64,000 bases of DNA from Ornithinibacillus gellani (GTDB lineage Bacteria; Bacillota; Bacilli; Bacillales; Amphibacillaceae), in the NCBI RefSeq assembly GCF_003730295.1, contig NZ_QTSZ01000004.1, positions 1 through 64,000 of the forward strand, written 5' to 3'. Of this stretch, positions 30,001-45,000 are shown piece by piece; the stretch's first letter is position 1, and every line of letters starts with the position of its first letter. The notes below the pieces were generated by a model. The model searched no databases. It was given only the letters and a program-made list of their open reading frames with translations, and was not told where the DNA came from. The translations under genes and the position numbers were made by a program.

Positions 30001-33000
30001 ATCTACCGAATTAGCTTCGAGTTGCCCCGAAGCACAGGCATTATCGAATAATCTATAAGATGCAGGGGCATGATTGCGTAAAATAAAATACAGTACCTTT
30101 TCAATTATCATGCGGGTGTAGTTTAGTGGTAAAACCTCAGCCACGAGCGATGCATCTACCGAATTAGCTTCGAGTTGCCTCAAAGCACAGGCATCATCGA
30201 ATAATCTATAAGATGCAGGGGCATGATTGCGTAAGATAAAATACGGTACCTTTTCAATTATCATGCGGGTGTAGTTTAGTGGTAAAACCTCAGCCACGAG
30301 CGATGCATCTACCGAATTAGCTTCGAGTTGCCTCGAAGCAAACGCATCCTTGGATAAGCTAGTAGATGCAGAGGCATGATTGCGTAAATGTAAATATCAT
30401 ATATACTTTTTAATAACATGCGGGTGTAGTTTAGTGGTAAAACCTCAGCCTTCCAAGCTGATGATGAGGGTTCGATTCCCTTCACCCGCTCCATATTATA
30501 TATGTCAACGCAGCAATTCGTAATTTGATTACGTCTGCTGTGTTTTTTATTATGTGGATGGGTACTTGAATATCTTTGGAAGAGCGTAGTATCCTAGGGT
30601 TGCTATATATAAAATATTTTATGTTGTTTTAGAGGCAGAATAAAATTAATATCGTATCATTTTTGTATTTTTATTGAGGAGGGCTCCTCATGCAAATGGA
30701 GCAATTAAAACAAGAAATTATCCAATATAGTAAAACAATCGGCATTGATAAAATTGGCTTTGCTTCTGCTGATGTTTTTGGTGAGCTTAAAAATAGATTG
30801 CGAATGCAACAAGAAAGTGGTTATCAATCGGGATTTGAAAAGGGTTCGATTGAAGAAAGAACAGAGCCGAAACGATTATTACCTGAGGCACAAACGATTA
30901 TCTCTGTTGCACTTGCCTATCCATCACGAATGAAGGATGCACCAAGGGGAGTCAAGGGAGATCGCCGGGGGATATTTGCTAGGGCATCATGGGGGATTGA
31001 TTATCATATTGTCTTGCGTGATAGATTGGCGAAATTATCAGCATTTATTCAGGAAAATGTGCCGGATGCTGTTTTAAAGTCAATGGTTGATACGGGGGAA
31101 TTATCTGATCGTGCAGTGGCTGAGCGCGCTGGTATTGGTTTTAGTGGAAAAAACACTTCTATTATCACACCAGAATTCGGATCATTCGTGTACTTGGGCG
31201 AACTATTAACGAATATTCCCTTTACACCTGACTCACCGGTGGAAGACAGCTGCGGGGATTGCCGTATCTGCTTGGATGCATGTCCTACTGGTGCATTGGT
31301 TGAAGGAGGCCGACTCAATGCCCAACGTTGTATTGCTTTTTTGACACAAACAAAGGATTTTCTTCCAGAAGAGTTTCGAACAAAAATTGGAAATCGTGTG
31401 TATGGCTGTGACACCTGTCAGGTCGTTTGTCCCCGAAATAAGAAGATAGATTCCCATTTTCATGAAGAATTTGAGCCGGATCCAGAAGTTGTCAAACCTA
31501 GATTGGTGCCAATGCTGCGAATGTCTAACCGTGATTTTAAAGAAAAATTTGGTCATATAGCTGGTTTTTGGCGAGGAAAAAAACCTTTACAACGAAATGC
31601 CATTATTGCATTGGGACATTTCAAAGAAAAGGCTGCTGTTGAAGAATTATCGATTGTCATGCGTGAAGATCCACGTCCTGTTATAAGAGGTACCGCTGCA
31701 TGGTCACTTGGTAAAATTGGTACGGAAGAAGCTCTAGAGGCAATTCGAACAGCAATGGAAAAGGAAAAAGATGAACAGGTCATTGTGGAAATGGAAAATA
31801 GTTTATTTCAAGAAGAAATACTCGTAGAAAAAAATTAATGTGTTTTAGATATTGGAAAACCCTTCCCGTCATATATTGGAACTGGAGGGGTTTTGTTATG
31901 GATGAATTAAAAGCATGGTGGATAAAGAAGTTATCTGATGAAGGAGATCCAAATGAGTGGTGGGGTAAGAAGATAGCTCAACTTGCAAAGAGAGACGCAT
32001 ATATTGTTCGAGTACGAGGGAAGGCGTCCAAGCTGGATAATTGTGAGCGTGAAAATGCTTCCTATCAGTATCGTATGCATCTTCGCCTGCTAATTAAACA
32101 AAAAAATTATTATTATGAAGAAGAGCAGATATTTCCATGTCGTTTTGGAATTAAGTCAGGTGAAATTCATCAGCATCATCGCGTGTCTGCATTGGAACGA
32201 CATCAGTCACATTCAAATCCCAAGCTCCCATTTGAACGCCGCGAAAAAAACGATAGCCGTTTTGAATATGACCGATTGTCTGCAGTTCAGTATGCAGAAC
32301 GCTGGTGGAATAGTTACAATCCAGCATATGAACATTTTGATGTAGATTGTACAAATTATATTTCGCAATGCTTGCATGCGGGCGGCGCACCAATGCATGG
32401 TGCACCTGTTCGTGAAAAGGGCTGGTGGTATAGCGGGAAATCATGGAGCTTTAGCTGGTCTGTTGCTAATGCCATGCGTTGGTATTTAAGTGCTGCGAAT
32501 AATGGTTTACAGGGTGTTGCAGTAGAATCAGCAGACCAGCTGCTGCCAGGTGATGTCATTTGCTATGACTTTCAGGGAGATGGCAGATGGGATCATACAA
32601 CAATTGTAGTTAACAAAGATGCCTATGGTATGCCTTTGGTAAATGCCCATACAGATAATAGTCGTAATCGATATTGGACCTATGAAGATTCAACAGCTTA
32701 TACACCTGAAATTCAATATAAATTTTTCCGGATTGGCGAATAAATGCTATACTAGGATAGTTATAAGTTGTGACAGCAAGGAGAATGAATGATGAGTTTG
32801 CATATTGTTTTATATCAACCGGAAATACCTGCTAATACGGGAAATATCGCCCGTACCTGTTTAGCGACAGATACGACCCTTCATTTAGTCCATCCACTTG
32901 GTTTTTCAACCGAAGATAAAATGCTTCGTCGTGCTGGACTTGATTATTGGAAGCATGTCGATATAGTAGAACATCAGTCTTTGGAAGAGGTTTATAAAGC

Positions 33001-36000
33001 GAATCCAAATGGTATATTTTATTATATTGAAAACTTTGGCACCAAGCATTATACGGATTATGATTTTAGTGATTCATCTGAGGATTTATTTTTTGTATTT
33101 GGTCGTGAAACAAATGGGATACCAGTTTCACTATTAGAAGGTAAAGAGGATTACTGTCTACGAATTCACATGAATGAAAAGGTACGGTCTTTAAATCTGT
33201 CCAATACGGCAGCAATTATTATATATGAAGTGTTACGACAGCAGGGATTTCCAAATCTCACATGAAAAAACCGCCAAGCATACGTTTGATATGTTTGGCG
33301 GTTTTAATATTTATTACTGATTGTTTTTTGGTACACCTGGCTTTGCTTCATGTGCAGATGTAAAGCATGAGGTAATGAAAACAACTGCTACTCCTAGAAT
33401 TAGTGCTAATTTCATGCTGTTTCCTCCTTTAAATAATCTCTATGTACGTGAGACACACTTGTATTTAATGATTAGTATGCTCTTATTATAACGGATGTTG
33501 CAGCTAAAGTGAACCCAGTAATAATGAAAATCCTCCGAATCGTTTAAAATGACCGTTTTAGGAATGGCTTGTGTATCAGAAGGACTTCGATCCATTCGCG
33601 TAAAGTGGGAAAGAAATATTGCATCATTTAAGGATGAATTCAACTGAAAAACAGATGTAAAAAAGCATGGGTTTTTCCTTATTAAATGGCGCGTGGAAGT
33701 AACTATTGTTCACTTGAAATAAATAAGGTATATTAGTTGATGAAGTCCACCTTGCGTTCTATAATGGAAGATGGGTGAAAATGGGGGAGTCCGAAGCGTC
33801 CCAATCGTATTGTCTTGACATGAGACAACATTCTTGGTCGAACCCAGTCTTTTTTATGCGAAAAAGAAAATGACAAGATATGCTCGTTTATTTAGGGGAA
33901 GCGCGGCATGATTGGGATTTGATGTAGAAGACTTCATCCAATTGTTTGTAACAATCCAGCCGTATACAACGGAGAAAGCTAATGGGGGTAGGAGACGTGG
34001 GACAAAACGAAGAATCTGCTGAAAGATTCTGGGCAAGATTTTCTGGACCGAATATCGGTTATTTGGAAGAACAATTTGAGCTGTACACGAATGATCCCGA
34101 ATCAGTCGATTCATCTATCAAAGAATTATTTGATCAACATGGTGCGCCGGATTGGATGCACGATAAGGAAAAGCAAGTATTGGAGGAATCAGGGGCTTCA
34201 TCCATAAAAGATGTAAAGAAATTAACCTCAGCAATGAAATTGGTTGAGGCTATTCGTCGTTATGGACATTTGGAAGCGGATATTTATGCAGTTGGACTGC
34301 AAAAGGAACGTCAATCTGATCTGGTTGATCCAAAATCGTACGACTTAACGGAAGCGGATTTAAAAAGTATTCCAGCATCCTGGCTTTGGGAAAAAGCGCC
34401 AAAGGATGCAACAAATGCACTTGAAGCTATTCAAAAGTTGAAAAAATATTATACAGGAACAATGGCATTTGAATTTGATCATGTCCACAATGATGAGGAA
34501 CGTAATTGGCTTTTAGATTTTGTGGAAACTGGTAATGCGAGAATATCAATGCCAAATGAAGAAAGAAAGCAGTTGCTAAACCGTTTGGCTCATGTAGAAG
34601 GCTTTGAAGAATTCCTGCAAAAAACCTTTGTAGGACAAAAGCGTTTTTCAATAGAGGGCTTGGAAACAATGGTACCAATGCTTGATCATATTGTTAAACA
34701 TGCGACAAATGATAAGGTTGAAAATATTATGATGGGAATGGCACACCGTGGTAGATTAAGTGTGCTTGCGCATGTGCTTGGTAAACCATTAGATATTATA
34801 TTTTCTGAATTTCACCATTCACCTGATAAGGAATTGATTCCATCTGAAGGATCTACTGGTATCAATTACGGCTGGAGTGGAGATGTGAAGTACCACTTTG
34901 GCGCTGTGAAGGAAGTAAAACATGGTGATGAAACAACCACAAGAATTACGTTAGCACATAACCCGTCCCACTTGGAATTTGTAAACCCGGTTGTAGAAGG
35001 GTTTGCAAGAGCTGCACAGGACGATCGCACAAACGCAGGTTATCCTAAGCAAGATATGAATAAGGCTATTCCAGTATTAATTCATGGGGATGCAGCGTTT
35101 ATAGGTGAAGGTGTTGTTGCGGAGACGTTAAATTTAAGTAATCTACCTGGCTATACAACCGGTGGTACATTGCATATTATTGCTAATAATCTAGTAGGTT
35201 ATACGACTGATCATACGGATGGCCGTTCTACTAGATATGCAAGTGACCTGGCAAAAGGGTTTGAAATACCAATTATTCACGTCAATGCTGATGATCCAAT
35301 CGCATGTGTATCAGCGATTCGTATTGCGTATGAGTATCGTCAGAAATTCAATAAAGATATATTGATTGATTTGGTTGGTTATAGACGTTATGGACATAAT
35401 GAAATGGATGAGCCGCGTATGACACAGCCGCTGCTCTATAAACAAATCGACAACCATCCATCTGTAACAGAGGTCTTTGCTAAAGACTTGGAAGAAAAAG
35501 GTGTTCTCGCTACGGATGACTTAAAAGGTATGAAAGAAAAAGTCCAAGAAGATTTGCGAAATATCTATGAAAGTTTAAAAGAAGAGAATGCAGAGACATC
35601 TGAAGATAAGACCATGCCATCCGCTTTGGCAAATGGTTTGGATAAATATGATACTGCTGTTCCTTTGGAAACACTTCAAAAGTTAAATGAAGGTCTATTG
35701 GAACGTCCGGCATCTTTCCATCCTAATAAAAAGCTGGAGCGTATTTTGAAGAGACGTAAAGATGCATTGAATGAAGGAAATAAAGCGGACTGGGGTACTG
35801 GTGAAGCTTTAACCTATGCTTCCATTCTGCAGGATGGTATTCCGATTCGTTTAACTGGTCAGGATTCTGAACGAGGAACCTTTGCGCATCGTCATGCTGT
35901 TTTAAATGATATCGAAACAAATGAAAAATTTTGTCCGATGCATCATTTGGAAGAAACAAAAGCATCCTTCGATATCAGAAATAGTCCGCTATCTGAAGCT

Positions 36001-39000
36001 GGTGTTCTAGGCTTTGAATATGGATATAGCGTTCATTCACCAGAAACACTCGTTATTTGGGAAGCGCAATTTGGTGATTTTGCAAATGCTGCACAGGTGA
36101 TCTTTGACCAATTCATTTCGTCTGCACGTGCAAAATGGGGCGATAAATCGAATATGGTTATGCTATTGCCGCACGGTTATGAAGGGCAAGGGCCGGAACA
36201 TTCCAGTGCTCGTTTAGAGCGGTTCTTACAGCTTGCTGCTGAAAACAACTGGATTGTTGCCTATGCTACATCTTCTGCACAATTTTTCCATTTGCTTCGT
36301 AGACAGGCAGCAATGCGTGGTCAAGTAGAGGCGCGTCCGCTTGTACTGATGACACCGAAAAGCAGTTTGTTACGTAATATGAGAATTGCTTCTGATGCAA
36401 AGGAATTTACAGACGGTACATTCCAACCATTACGCAATCAACCTAACTTAAAGGTTAGTAAGAAGAACGCAAAAAGACTTCTACTTGGTAGTGGAAAAGT
36501 AATGGTGGATATTGAAGATGCAATGGAACAGTCGGATGAAAGCTTTGGATGGCTTCGTGCGCTGCGTGTAGAGCAAATCTATCCATTCCCGAAAAAGGAA
36601 TTGGAAAAAGAATTAAAAGATTTGCCGGAGGTTGAAGAAATTGTCTGGGTTCAAGAGGAACCAAAAAATATGGGTGCCTGGAACTTTATTAAGGATGAGG
36701 TACGAGGTCTACTGAAAGAAGGACAAAAGCTTCGTTATGTAGGGCGACCTGATCGTTCTTCACCAGCAGTTGGCGAACCAAATGTTCACAAATCAAAACA
36801 AAATCATATCGTGCAAAAAGCAATTAATCCGACATTAGGAGGAGAATCCAAGTGAAAGAAATCAAGATACCAGAACTAGCAGAATCCATAACAGAAGGTA
36901 CGATTGCCGAGTGGCTTGTTAAAGTCGGCGACAAGATTGAAAAAGGTGATCCAATCGTGGAATTGGAAACCGATAAAGTAAACGTTGAAGTAAACTCTGA
37001 TTTTACAGGTGTTGTAACTGAAATCATCCTTGGTGAAGGTGAGGATGTGGAAGTTGGCGATGTTATCGGGAAGCTGGACGAAAATGGTGAAGCAGGCGCA
37101 CCTGCTGAAGAACCTGAAGCAAAGGATGCACCAGCTAAAGAAGAACCAGCACCAGAAAAAACAGAAGCTGTAAAGCAAGAGAAGAAGGAAGAACCAGAAG
37201 AATCGAATAAACATGATGTTATTGCTTCACCTGCTGCGAGAAAGCGAGCACGTGAGTTAAATATTGATTTAAGTGCTGTACCTGTGAAAGATCCACTTGG
37301 AAGAGTGCGTCCTGAGGATGTAGAACAAGCAGCTAAAGGTGCGCAAGAAAAGCCTGCCTCCAAGCCTGCTAAAAAACCAGCTGCTGCTGATGCTGAGAAA
37401 ACAGAATTCGATAAGCCAGTTGAACGCGTGAAAATGTCACGTCGCCGGATGACAATAGCTAGCCGTTTGGTAGATGCACAGCATAATGCTGCGATGCTTA
37501 CTACATTCAATGAAGTAGATATGACAGCTGTTATGAATCTTCGTGCACAACGCAAAGATAAGTTTGTAGATAAGCATGGTGTTAAACTTGGCTTTATGTC
37601 CTTTTTCACAAAAGCTGTAGTTGGTGCACTAAAAGATTTCCCATTGTTAAATGCTGAAATTCAAGGGAATGAATTGGTTATTAAGAAATTTTACGATATC
37701 GGTATCGCTGTATCAACAGAGGATGGATTAGTTGTTCCAGTTGTACGTGACGCAGATAGACTGGATTTCGCTGGTGTTGAACGCGAAATTGGTAACCTTG
37801 GTAAAAAGGCACGTAATAAGGAATTGGCATTGAGTGATTTGCAAGGTGGAACGTTTACGATTACAAATGGTGGTATTTTTGGATCCATGTTGTCCACACC
37901 AATTCTGAACGCACCACAGGTAGGTATACTTGGCATGCACAATATCCAGAAACGTGCGATGGTCATGCCTGATGATACGATTGAGGTACGTCCGATGATG
38001 TATCTAGCACTGTCCTATGATCATCGTATTGTAGATGGTAAAGATGCTGTACAATTCCTCGTACGAATTAAACAGCTGCTGGAAGACCCATATGACCTAT
38101 TGCTAGAAGGCTGATATTGATATAAAAAAATCCACGAAGCTTGATGTGCTTCGTGGATTTTTCTTTGTTATGAAGATAGGATACTGCCAGCTTTTTCTAT
38201 GTTTTTCTTTTGTAAATGTAGGAGTCTGAACAATAGTACAACAGCTCCAAAACTTAAACCTACGATTAATCCTACCCAATATCCAAATGGACCAAGATCT
38301 GTATAATTGGCTAATAGCCACCCTGTTGGAAGTCCAATAACCCAATAGGATACAAGCGCCATAATAAACGTCATATTAACATCCTTATAGCCACGTAATG
38401 CACCTTGAATTGGTGCGCCAAATGCATCTGCCAACTGGAAGAAGATTGCAAAGTAAATGAATTGTTTTGTTAACTGAATCACTTCAGGGTTGGTATTGTA
38501 TAACCCAGCAATCGGCTCATTAAATAGGAACAGTACAAGCCCAGCGAAGACAGCGATGAATATCCCACTGGATAAGCCGATATATCCATATTGTCTGGCA
38601 TCGAAAAATCGTTTTGCACCTGCCTCAAAGCCGACACAAATCGTTAAGGTCATACCTACACTGAGTGGAATCATATAAAGTAACGAAGCAAAGTTAATTG
38701 CTGCCTGATGTGCTGCAATCGTATACGTACTGTACGCGCTCATTAATAATGTTACAGCAGAGAAAATGCTCGTTTCAAAAAAGATCGCAAATCCAATGGG
38801 CACACCAATTTTTAACTGTTCTAACCAAGCTTTCAAGGAAGGCATAGCCCAACCGGTGAATAAATGATAGCTTCGAAATGGCTCTAATTTTTTTAACAAT
38901 ATAAAAGCAATGATACATATAATCCAATAGGTAATGGCAGTTGCTATTCCAGAACCGACACCACCAAAAGCTGGTAATCCAAGCTTCCCAAAAATAAAGA

Positions 39001-42000
39001 TATAATTAAAAAATACATTCAGCGGTAATGAAATTAAAATGACAAGCATAGAAGTTCGTGTTTTACCCAGTGCATCCATAAAAGCCCGTAACGTATTAAA
39101 GATAAAGAGCGGTATAATTCCAACCGCAAGTGAAATTAAATAATATTTCGCGATATGTTTCACTTGAACATCCAAATCCATTGCATCGAGGACCGGATTT
39201 AATACAAATGTACCAATTACAAGAATAATAAAAGCCAGTAATGTTGCGAGAAAAATACCTTGTTGTACTTTTTCCGGCACTGTTTTTGTTTTCCCAGCGC
39301 CAACCAAATGCGCTATAATAGGTGTGATTGCAATAAGAATACCATTAACACCAGTAAATATGGGTACCCAGAGACTGGATCCAATGGCAACACCTGCTAA
39401 GTCTTGCGGGCTGACTCTGCCAGACATTACCGTATCAAAGAAATTCATCAAATACATACTGACCTGGGTAATTAAAATGGGAATTAAAATAATCGAAAAT
39501 AATTTCAGTTTTTCCTTTAGATTAGATGTTTCATACATTTTACTCTTCCTTTTCCTATGTAGACTTCATAAATAGCTAGTGAACGGTGTGGGGTGTTTAA
39601 AGAAACTTAATCAATTATACCTTTTAAAACTGGATTTAGAAAGAAAGGAAGTCCATTGAAATGAGTAATAAAAGTATTTTATTTACAGGCGGTGGAACAG
39701 CCGGCCATGTTATTGTAAATCTGGCCTTGATTCCAGTTTTTCAGCAGGAAGGCTGGGAGATTGATTATATTGGTTCCAAGGACGGAATCGAAAAAAAGTT
39801 AATTGAACAGGTGGAAGGAGTGACATACCATCCAATTTCCACTGGTAAGCTAAGACGCTATATGTCGATTGAGAATGTAAAGGACCCATTTAAAGTATTA
39901 AAAGGGACCTTACAAGCGTGGAAAATTATTGGGAAAAAGAAGCCAGCTGTTATTTTCTCAAAAGGAGGCTTTGTGTCCGTTCCAGTGGTCATGGCTGCTA
40001 AATTACGGCGGACACCAGCTGTTATTCATGAATCAGATTATACCCCTGGACTGGCCAACAAGCTGTCCATACCTTTTACTAAAAAGGTATTAGCGACATT
40101 TTCCGAGACGATGCAATTCCTGCCTGAAAGAAAAGCAGAATATGTTGGTGCGGTTATTCGTCAGGAATTATTTCAAGGAGACAAGGATACAGGATTAGCT
40201 CTTTGTGGTTTTGACCGGTCTAAGCCCGTACTTTTGGTTATGGGAGGTAGTGGTGGCGCTCAGAAAATTAATGAATCAATCAGAGAGAGCCTGCCAATTC
40301 TTTTAAAGAGCTTTCAAGTGATTCATATATGCGGTGAAGGAAAAGTCGATATAACAGTTGAACAAACAGGTTATAAACAATTTGAATATGTGCAGAAAGA
40401 ATTAAAGGATCTTTTGGCAGCAACAGATTTTGTTGTGTCACGTGCAGGGTCAAATGCTATTTTTGAGTTTTTGGCGTTACGAATCCCTATGCTGCTTATC
40501 CCTTTATCGCGTAGTGCCAGCAGGGGAGACCAAATCGTTAATGCCAATGCATTCCAAGAAAAACGTTTTGCCCGGATGCTGGAGGAGGAGAACCTTACTT
40601 CGGAAACACTTGTGCAGGAATTACATGAGCTAAAAGAATACGGTGAGATGATGAAAGATCGTATGCAGACATATAAAAGTGAAGAATCCCTGGAACAGGT
40701 CGTAAATATAATTAAACAAGTAAAAAAATAAGGAAATGGAAGTATTTATTAGTATATCTAACCACATGTGTCGAAACATGTGGTTTTTTGATGTTTATTA
40801 TATTTTTTCGGGGGAATAAATAGATAAGCATTTAGAAAATTAGGGGAATGTTGCGTTATAGGCAGTTATTAAGCGTATATGCTTGTAAACAGATGGTTAA
40901 GTTACACACAACCATGGAGATTGGGAATAATTCGTTTTTATCCATGCATAGCCTGTTTGCTTCAAATCCAGTTATTCGATAAGCTTAAAAATGGTATATC
41001 CATCTGATCCCATCAGCCTTTTCTACACGATTCATCTTCGGTTTTATCTGCTACATTTCCAGTCTAATTGATTTTTTACTAATCATTATTATTGGTATTA
41101 CATTTAGACGATAGAAGTCTAAATGATTTAGCTTGATAAGAATTTTGGATTGTTACCTGGCTAAACGGATGCATGGAGTTCAAAAAAATTAAAGGGGTAA
41201 TAGAATGAAAAAGATTGCAGTTTTATGTATTGGATTAGTTGCTCTTGTTCTTGCTGCCTGCAGCGGTTCAAGTAGTGATGGTGAAATTGACAAAATTGTA
41301 TTTGCTGACGCGGGCTGGGATAGTATCCGGGTTCATAATCACGTAGCACAAACCATTGTTGAAGAAGGGTTTGGTTATAAAACAGATGTGACAGCAGGTT
41401 CAACCGCAGCGACAATTCAAGGTCTGCGAGAAGGTGATATTAATGTTTATATGGAAGTGTGGACAGACAATATTAAGGAAGTGTATGAAGAGGCGATAGA
41501 TGCCGGTGATATTGAGAAATTATCCACGAACTTCGATGATAATAATCAAGGCCTATACGTTCCTACTTATGTCATTGAGGGAGATCCAGAACGTGGAATT
41601 GAGCCAATGGCACCAGATTTAAAAACAGTTGAAGATTTGAAGAAATATCCAGAGGTATTTGAAGATCCGGAAGATCCAGGACGCGGACGTGTTATCAATG
41701 CACCGAGTGGTTGGGAAGTTGCCGACGCAATTGACGAAAAGTTTAAAACATATGGTTTAGATGAAACATTGAATAACTTTATGCCTGGTTCAGATTCTGC
41801 AGCGGTTGCAGACTTGGTAGCGGCATATAAAGCTGGAAAGGGCTGGGTAGGCTATTACTGGTCTCCAACAGCAATTACAGCAAAATATGACTTAACACTA
41901 TTAGAAGAACCAGAATTTGATTTAGACACGTGGAATGAAACAAAGGGTACAGAGTTTCCTCCGAATGATGTAGTGGTGGCAGTGCATAAGGATATGCCAG

Positions 42001-45000
42001 ACCAAGCTCCAGAAGTAGTAGAATTCTTAAAAAACTATGAAACTAGCAGTGAATTAACAGAAGAAGCATTAGCATATATGGAAGATAATGATGCATCTGC
42101 TGAAGAAGCGGCTGAATGGTGGATGAAAGAGCATGAAGATCTTTGGACCGCTTGGTTGGATGAGGATATTGCTAAAAAAGTGAAGGATGCTTTGAAGTAA
42201 TTTGGCAGGGCAGCCAACCACTTGGTTGGCTGCTTTTCTTCCTAAAAATTTCAGAAAAAAGGAGTGTGAGAGCTGCCTTTGTTGCAGTGAGCTTATGATA
42301 AGCTTTCCCGATATACGCACGAACTTAGGAGATTATGTAAGTGATTTTGTAGATTTTCTAGCAAGTTCATTAGAAGGGTTTTTTGATTTTATCTTTTTAA
42401 TCGCTTCTAGAACCATACATGGTATCGATGCTTTTCTAAATATGATGCCATGGTGGCTGTTTATTTTAATTATCTTTTTATTAGGATGGTATTTTCGCAC
42501 CCTATTTTCAGGAGTGTTGTACGGGATCTTTATCTTTTTAATTGGATCCTTTGGTTTATGGGAAGACATGATGACGACAATAGCTATCGTTTTAGCAGCA
42601 GTGATTATTTCCTTATTAATTGGGATTCCTCTTGGCGTATGGATGGCATTTAGTAAAGGCTTTTCAACAGTTATGCGACCTATATTGGATGCCATGCAGA
42701 CGATGCCAAGTTTTGTATATTTAATACCTGCTATATTTTTCTTCGGATTAGGGAATGTTTCAGCGATTTTTGCAACTTTAATCTACTCTCTTCCACCAGT
42801 TATTCGATTAACGGAGTTAGCCATTCGCGGTGTGGATAAGGAAGTGATAGAATCTGCACAGTCCTTCGGTTCATCGAAATGGCAAATGCTTCGTAAGGTT
42901 CAATTGCCACAAGCAATGCCTACAATTATGGCTGGTGTAAACCAAACAACCATGATGGCTTTGGCAATGGTAGTTATTGCTTCCATGGTCGGAGCAAAAG
43001 GGTTAGGGGAGCAGGTGCTTGTTTCCATTAACCGGATAGATATTGCGCTTGGGTTCGAGGCTGGTATCAGTATCGTATTCCTGGCAATCATTATTGACCG
43101 CATCACAAATGGAATCGCTGATAAATTACAGCGACACAGGAGGGGAGATAAATGACAACACAAATTAAATTAGATGGCGTATCTAAAATATTTGGCCCCA
43201 AACCTAAATCAGTTATTCCTATGGTTAAAGAAGGTATGTCAAAAAGTGAAATACTAGAAAAAACAGGTCATACAGTAGGAGTATATGATGCTTCTTTTGA
43301 CATAAAAAAAGGAGAAGTATTTGTTATTATGGGCCTGTCCGGTAGTGGGAAATCTACCTTAATTCGCTGCTTTAATCTATTAAATAAACCAACAGATGGT
43401 GCAATCTATATTGATGGGGAAAATATCGTTACGAGTAATAAACATCAATTAAAAAAAGTTCGCCAAGAAAAAGTGGCAATGGTGTTTCAGCATTTTGGTT
43501 TGTTTAACCACCGTACCATTTTAGCTAATGTAGAATATGGTTTGGAAGTACGAAATGTTTCCAAAGAAGAACGACGCAAAATAGCAATGAAGAATATTGA
43601 GATTGTTGGTCTGAAAGGCTATGAGGAGAAATATCCGGATGAGCTTTCCGGTGGGATGCAGCAGCGTGTTGGACTTGCCCGTGCATTGACAAATGATCCA
43701 GATATTCTTTTAATGGACGAACCATTTAGTGCACTGGACCCACTCATTAGAAGAGAAATGCAGTTGGAATTACTAGATATTCAGGATCGTCTACAAAAGA
43801 CCATTATATTTATCACCCATGATGTGAACGAGGCTTTTAAACTTGGGGATCGAGTTGCGGTGATGAAAGATGGAAAGGTTGTCCAAGTTGGTACACCTGA
43901 AGAAATCATTGAAAAGCCAGCGAACGAATACATCTCTGAGTTTATTAAAGATATTGATCGTTCAAAGGTCATTCAAGCTGAAAATGTGATGATTGCTCCA
44001 AACGCACTTGTTTCAACAAAGGATGGCTTGAATGTTGCAATTAAGGAAATGAAGGAGAACGGCATTTCGAGTGTATTTGCAGTTGATCGTCAACGACGTG
44101 TGAAAGGAATAGTTACGATTGATGACGCAATAGCTGGAATTAAGGAAAAGAAATCTTTAGAGGATGTCTTACAGCAAGATTTCACCATTGTGCAGCAGGA
44201 TGAATATGTCAATGACTTAATCCCGAAAGCTTTGGAAACCAAATATCCACTAGCAGTTGTAAATGAAGAAGATAAACTCGTCGGATTTATCTTACGCGTA
44301 CATGTACTTGCTGGATTGGTTTCTGACAATGGGAATGGTGATACTGGAAATGGCGATGAATCAGAATCTGAGCGGGAATAAGTGATGATGATATCGTAAA
44401 AAGAAAGGATGCGCGGCATATTTTGTCATATGTCGGGCATCCTTTTTTTATCACAGATTAACTGGCTGTAAGCCTCCACTGATTGAAGTTTCACTATATG
44501 CTTACATAATGGAACCATGCTGAATGATTTCCACGTCAATTTGAAAATCAACTTGAATGTTTGGGAAAAGTTTGCGCCATTCTGCCGCGCTTAATTTATT
44601 CTTTTTAGCATGTATGCGGTAAATGGTACCATAGCCAAAAGCATCCGTGTTAAGTTCCTGCATTTTTGCAAGTATCGTTTCATATCGGGAAATAATATTT
44701 TTTTCAAACTCTTTTTCCAAAATATCTATGACCTGTTTATCCGTTAATAATATTTTTTCAGACAGTTCCAGTAAATCCAGCTTTACACTGAGCTTTGTTT
44801 TAAATTTTAATGCATCTTTATCCATCAACGTAGTTTTTGACCTGCTTTTAATTAAATTCGATGAAGTATGGAGTACATCACTGTCAATCCGTATAAAATC
44901 TTCTTTTTCCAAGTATTTCTCGAATGGCTGGACTGGAATATCCAAATTGAGAATTACTTTTTTTACCGTTTCCATATGCATATTGAATAGATTAATATCT